From contig CALIKL010000020.1 of the NCBI GenBank assembly GCA_938018055.1, forward strand, positions 1 through 64,000: a stretch of DNA of 64,000 nt, read 5' to 3'. Shown here piece by piece: positions 61,437 through 64,000 of the stretch; position 1 is the first letter of the stretch; each line of letters opens with the position of its first letter. A program made the translations under genes and the position numbers. The DNA comes from an uncultured bacterium. Its GTDB lineage: Bacteria; Bacteroidota; Rhodothermia; Rhodothermales; UBA10348. The notes beneath the pieces are model-generated. The model was given only the letters and a program-made list of their open reading frames with translations, did not search any database and had not been told where the DNA came from.

Positions 61437-62405
61437 ATGTCACGGACGCTTTCACTTGCTCACCTCTCTGTCGAACCCGGAAACAGCACGCACGGTTTTG
61501 TGAGCGTGGATGTCATTGGACAGACGGTGAACGTGCCGGTTTTCCTCATAAACGGTGCGCATCCGGGTCCCCGTCTGGTGGTTACGGCCGGTATCCACGG
61601 TGGCGAATATCCGTGCGTGGAAGCGGCCATCCTGCTGGGGCGGTCCATTGATGCGGCTGCGTTGAGTGGCCAATTGATCGTGGTGCCGTCTGCCAACCCT
61701 GTGGCCTTCAAGGCGCGCTCCATCTACATCACACCGCCTGATGGCCTGAATCTGAACCGACAATTCCCTGGCGATCCCGAAGGCTCGTTCACGCGGGTTT
61801 GGGCCGACTGGTTGTTCCGGAACGTAATCAAAGCCGGGGACCTGTATATCGACATGCACGGAGGGGACATGATCGAGGCGCTCGTGCCGTTCGTTGCCAT
61901 TACGCTGACCGGGAATCAGGCGGTGGACGAGACGGCAGAGCGTATGGCAAGGGCCTACGGCATACGCGCTTTCCTGGCCAAAGAGGGCGTGGGGCCCATC
62001 GGTGGCACCACCACGGGCAGTGCTGCGGTCGCTGGCATACCGGCGCTGCTGACGGAGGCCGGAGGGCAAGGCGTTTGGCATGAGTCCGAGGTGGATATCC
62101 TGCAGGATGGTGTGCGGCGCGTCATGGCCGAATTCGGCATGTATGAAGCGATTGATGCTCCAGGAGAAGAGGCAGAGCGTCTCGGTGGCTGGGACTGGTT
62201 ACGCGCCGATGTGGATGGACTATTCTATCCCAGTGTTCGCATAGGAGAGCAGGTACAGAAAGGACAGCGAGTAGGAGAAATCAAGGACATTTTCGGCGAA
62301 ACGCTGCGCACCTACGATGCACCCGCTGGGGGAGAGGTGCTGTTCCTGGTCACGTCGCTGGCCATGAACGAAGGGGATCCACTGATGTCCATCGCATGGG
62401 AATAG
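61437..62405 (+). CDS. Succinylglutamate desuccinylase/aspartoacylase (M14-related) family hydrolase
   Basis: The 322-aa protein has the zinc-site motif TAGIHGGEYPCVEAA (about 40-54; His and Glu ligands) and the third ligand in LYIDMHGGDMIEALVPF near 138. A C-terminal beta-rich module (about 260-322; GLFYPSVRIGEQVQKGQRVG) resembles a biotinyl/lipoyl-like barrel, as in the ectoine-related DoeB group. Substrates in the family are N-acyl amino acids. The particular one here is not evident. It is single, downstream of the symporter by 81 bases; joint uptake and hydrolysis of an N-acyl compound is inference. Confidence 0.85.
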   Translation: MSRTLSLAHLSVEPGNSTHGFVSVDVIGQTVNVPVFLINGAHPGPRLVVTAGIHGGEYPCVEAAILLGRSIDAAALSGQLIVVPSANPVAFKARSIYITPPDGLNLNRQFPGDPEGSFTRVWADWLFRNVIKAGDLYIDMHGGDMIEALVPFVAITLTGNQAVDETAERMARAYGIRAFLAKEGVGPIGGTTTGSAAVAGIPALLTEAGGQGVWHESEVDILQDGVRRVMAEFGMYEAIDAPGEEAERLGGWDWLRADVDGLFYPSVRIGEQVQKGQRVGEIKDIFGETLRTYDAPAGGEVLFLVTSLAMNEGDPLMSIAWE

Positions 62406-62456
62406 GAATCAGGGTCCGAACCGGGCGTGTCGGATGATGCTCGAAGACGCTCTCGT

Positions 62457-62762
62457 TCATGCGTAGCGTTTGCGACGGAATTCAATCCACCCTCCTTCGA
62501 TCCGTTGTTCGGGATCATGATGGGTCCAATGGATAATTCCGCCCAGGTCGTTTGGCTCGTATTCCCCAAACACACGAATTTTGCCACCCTCGAACAGTCT
62601 TTCGACCCGAGGTGCGATATCGATGTTGTGCGCTACCAGCAGTGTACGTCCAGAAGGCTCCTCCATGATGAATCGCTGGTGTTTGTCTCCCTTCAGATCG
62701 TCCGAAAGAATGCGCACGATGCGTCCTTCAAACAACTCCAGCGGTGTGTCAGGAAGGGCCAT
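62457..62762 (-). CDS. DUF3465-family small protein
   Basis: The 101-aa protein matches the DUF3465 pattern: GDKHQRFIMEEPSGRTLLVA, then HNIDIAPRVERLFEGGKI and GEYEPNDLGGIIHWTHHDPE, with GGWIEF near the end. The fold is thought to be an OB-like barrel and the function is unknown. There is no signal peptide here, so it is cytosolic unless a longer start exists. It lies between convergent genes, 45 bases past the M16 stop on the same strand, so it could share that transcript. Confidence 0.8.
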   Translation of the reverse strand: MALPDTPLELFEGRIVRILSDDLKGDKHQRFIMEEPSGRTLLVAHNIDIAPRVERLFEGGKIRVFGEYEPNDLGGIIHWTHHDPEQRIEGGWIEFRRKRYA

Positions 62763-62807
62763 GGCAGGGTGTCTCTATCACAGTAAGATGGATCCTTTGC
62801 ATGTTCG

Positions 62808-64000
62808 TCAGGAATCAGGGGATTCAGGATAGAGGGTCACACGGACGTACTGGTCATCCCGGAGTACTTTTCGGGCCATGTCAGCCACGTTGGCTGGCGT
62901 GACGATTTCGAGTGCTTCTGCCGGATTGAGCAGAATACGGGCGGGATCCATATCCCTGGTAAGGTAGAATTTGGTGGTATTCAGCCAGTAGCCGTTCTCC
63001 TCCAGTCCGGTTTCCCAAGCCCGGAAGGCCTGCTCACGCGCATTGGCCAGATCTTCCTCGTCTGGACCCAATTCCTTGAAAGCGCGGATCGTGTCCCAAA
63101 CCATGGCAACCAGTTCATCCACCCGCTCGGGATCGCAGCCGAATACGATGACGAATTGATAGTGCTCATACGGTTGGTCGCGCAGGGACCCTTGGACGGA
63201 CACCCCGTAGGTTCCACCCAGATCCTCGCGCAAAACCTCTCGCAAACGGGTATCCAGCGTTTCCCGAAGCATGTTCATGGCCCGACGAGATTCCATCGTC
63301 CAAGGCATGTCGCCCGAGAAAACAATGCCGACCTGGGAGACAGGCTCCACGCCCCGGTGCACTTCTTTTTCGATGGCTCCCGAAGGAGGCCGGATCCCTG
63401 CATCAATGCCCGCTTCCTCACGGCCCGTCCCTGGCAGTGAAGCCAGGTATTGGGTGACCAAGGGGCGCATATCCTCGGGTTCAAAGGTGCCCACGAACAA
63501 GAATGTGAAGTCCGAGAAGTCCTCAAACCGGTCGGAATAGAGCATCTCCATGTGAGCAAGATCTGCTTCTGCAAGCACATCGGCAGACATGGGTCGCGCC
63601 CTGATGTGGTAGTTGTTGAGCGTCACGTTGAGCGTGTCACCAAACGCAGATTGGGGATTATTCTGCATCGTGGACAGCATGCTGTTCATACGCGTCATGA
63701 ACGAGGCGAACACGGTAGAATCACTCCTGGGGGAAGTGGCATACAGGTGGGTGAGCTGAAACAGGGTTTCCAGGTCTTGCGGGCTGGCAGACCCGCTGAA
63801 TCCTTCTTCCAGGGATCCGATGAACGGGCGAATCCTGGCCACCTTTCCAGAGAGCTTTTTGGAGAGATCCACGGCATTGAAGCTTCCCACGCCGCTTCCG
63901 CCGATGATATTGGTCGTGAGAGAGGAGGAGATGTACATGGAATCCGGAGCCAAGGAAGCGCCACCTGGACTCCACGCCGAAACCAGAATTTCGTCAGCTT
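62808..64000 (-). CDS. M16 (insulinase/PqqL-like) peptidase, 5' part cut off by the window
   Basis: The frame stays open to base 64000, and its first visible residues read DEILVSAWSPGGASLAPDSM, which aligns with the interior of M16 peptidases. So only about 397 C-terminal residues are in the window. The HxxEH zinc motif must lie upstream, outside it. Visible family pieces are LTTNIIGGSGVGSFN, the FEDFSDFTFLFVGTFEP strand (characteristic of M16 C-terminal lobes) and QVGIVFSGDMPWTMESRRAM. Members are zinc peptidases in the periplasm or outer membrane. The stop at 62808 is 45 bases from the DUF3465 start. Confidence 0.88.
   Translation of the reverse strand, partial: ADEILVSAWSPGGASLAPDSMYISSSLTTNIIGGSGVGSFNAVDLSKKLSGKVARIRPFIGSLEEGFSGSASPQDLETLFQLTHLYATSPRSDSTVFASFMTRMNSMLSTMQNNPQSAFGDTLNVTLNNYHIRARPMSADVLAEADLAHMEMLYSDRFEDFSDFTFLFVGTFEPEDMRPLVTQYLASLPGTGREEAGIDAGIRPPSGAIEKEVHRGVEPVSQVGIVFSGDMPWTMESRRAMNMLRETLDTRLREVLREDLGGTYGVSVQGSLRDQPYEHYQFVIVFGCDPERVDELVAMVWDTIRAFKELGPDEEDLANAREQAFRAWETGLEENGYWLNTTKFYLTRDMDPARILLNPAEALEIVTPANVADMARKVLRDDQYVRVTLYPESPDS

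Noticed and set aside
1-64000. Insertion sequence, prophage or genomic island
   Set aside because: I saw no transposase, integrase, phage gene, terminal inverted repeat or target duplication; gene order and composition look like core chromosome apart from the short AT-rich patch near 32.1 kb.

Overview
The window is ordinary chromosomal DNA from a Gram-negative, Bacteroidota-like bacterium. The best guess is a Rhodothermales-type lineage of moderately high GC, inferred from gene content and not from any rRNA. Evidence: a secreted protein with a type IX secretion C-terminal sorting domain (55897-57135), a TonB energy transducer, a GldE/CorC-type CNNM-CBS protein, a class I DhnA-type fructose-bisphosphate aldolase, a small mutL-adjacent protein of a kind seen in Bacteroidota, and many genes with no clear Shine-Dalgarno sequence. 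I see no rRNA, insertion sequence, prophage, integrase or CRISPR array. About 53 protein genes and two tRNAs fill the window with short gaps, often as ATGA overlaps or convergent pairs a few bases apart.

Layout. 0-9.3 kb: tRNA-Arg, an unusual sigma-like regulator, then a plus-strand housekeeping run (CPBP protease, DUF2007, cdsA, a small membrane protein, mutL, tilS, hpt, tryptophan dioxygenase). 9.3-14.6 kb: HD hydrolase, DUF7033-type deacetylase, tsaC, PAP2 phosphatase, GNAT. 14.6-22.2 kb: a cell-wall block (GHL10 lipoprotein, amidase lipoprotein with a golvesin-like domain, AmpG-like permease, and a convergent SpoIID/LytB protein). 22.5-31.7 kb: accD, tsaB, an EF-G paralogue, an SGNH-TPR membrane protein, tRNA-Met, holB, a GroES-like protein and a glycosyltransferase. 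31.8-32.3 kb: a small AT-rich transcription unit bounded by two terminators. 32.3-38.8 kb: purF, CNNM-CBS protein, NSS transporter, ssb, mazG. 38.8-43.5 kb: a minus-strand set with a lone bacterial-microcompartment vertex protein followed by three exported amidohydrolase-like proteins, only one of which keeps its metal ligands. 43.6-47.5 kb: solitary Phd-type antitoxin, AAA+ protein with a degenerate first ATPase module, aldolase. 47.5-52.4 kb: an FAD oxidase divergent from thiO-thiS-thiG-tenI-thiD, with three 18-bp tandem repeats between. 52.6-64 kb: tonB, amino-acid permease plus class IV aminotransferase, two secreted proteins, SSF symporter, AspA/AstE-family hydrolase, DUF3465, and an M16 peptidase cut by the window end.

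How the genes work together. The thi genes make the thiazole and pyrimidine phosphates of thiamine by the aerobic glycine-oxidase route; thiC, thiF and thiE are not here. The cell-wall block fits a route in which the amidase strips peptides from glycan strands, GHL10 and SpoIID enzymes cut the denuded strands, and the permease imports fragments. TsaB and TsaC act in the same tRNA t6A pathway although encoded 11 kb apart. The most unusual material is the microcompartment vertex plus amidohydrolase trio (38.8-43.5 kb), the double-AAA protein, and the repeat-bearing thi control region.
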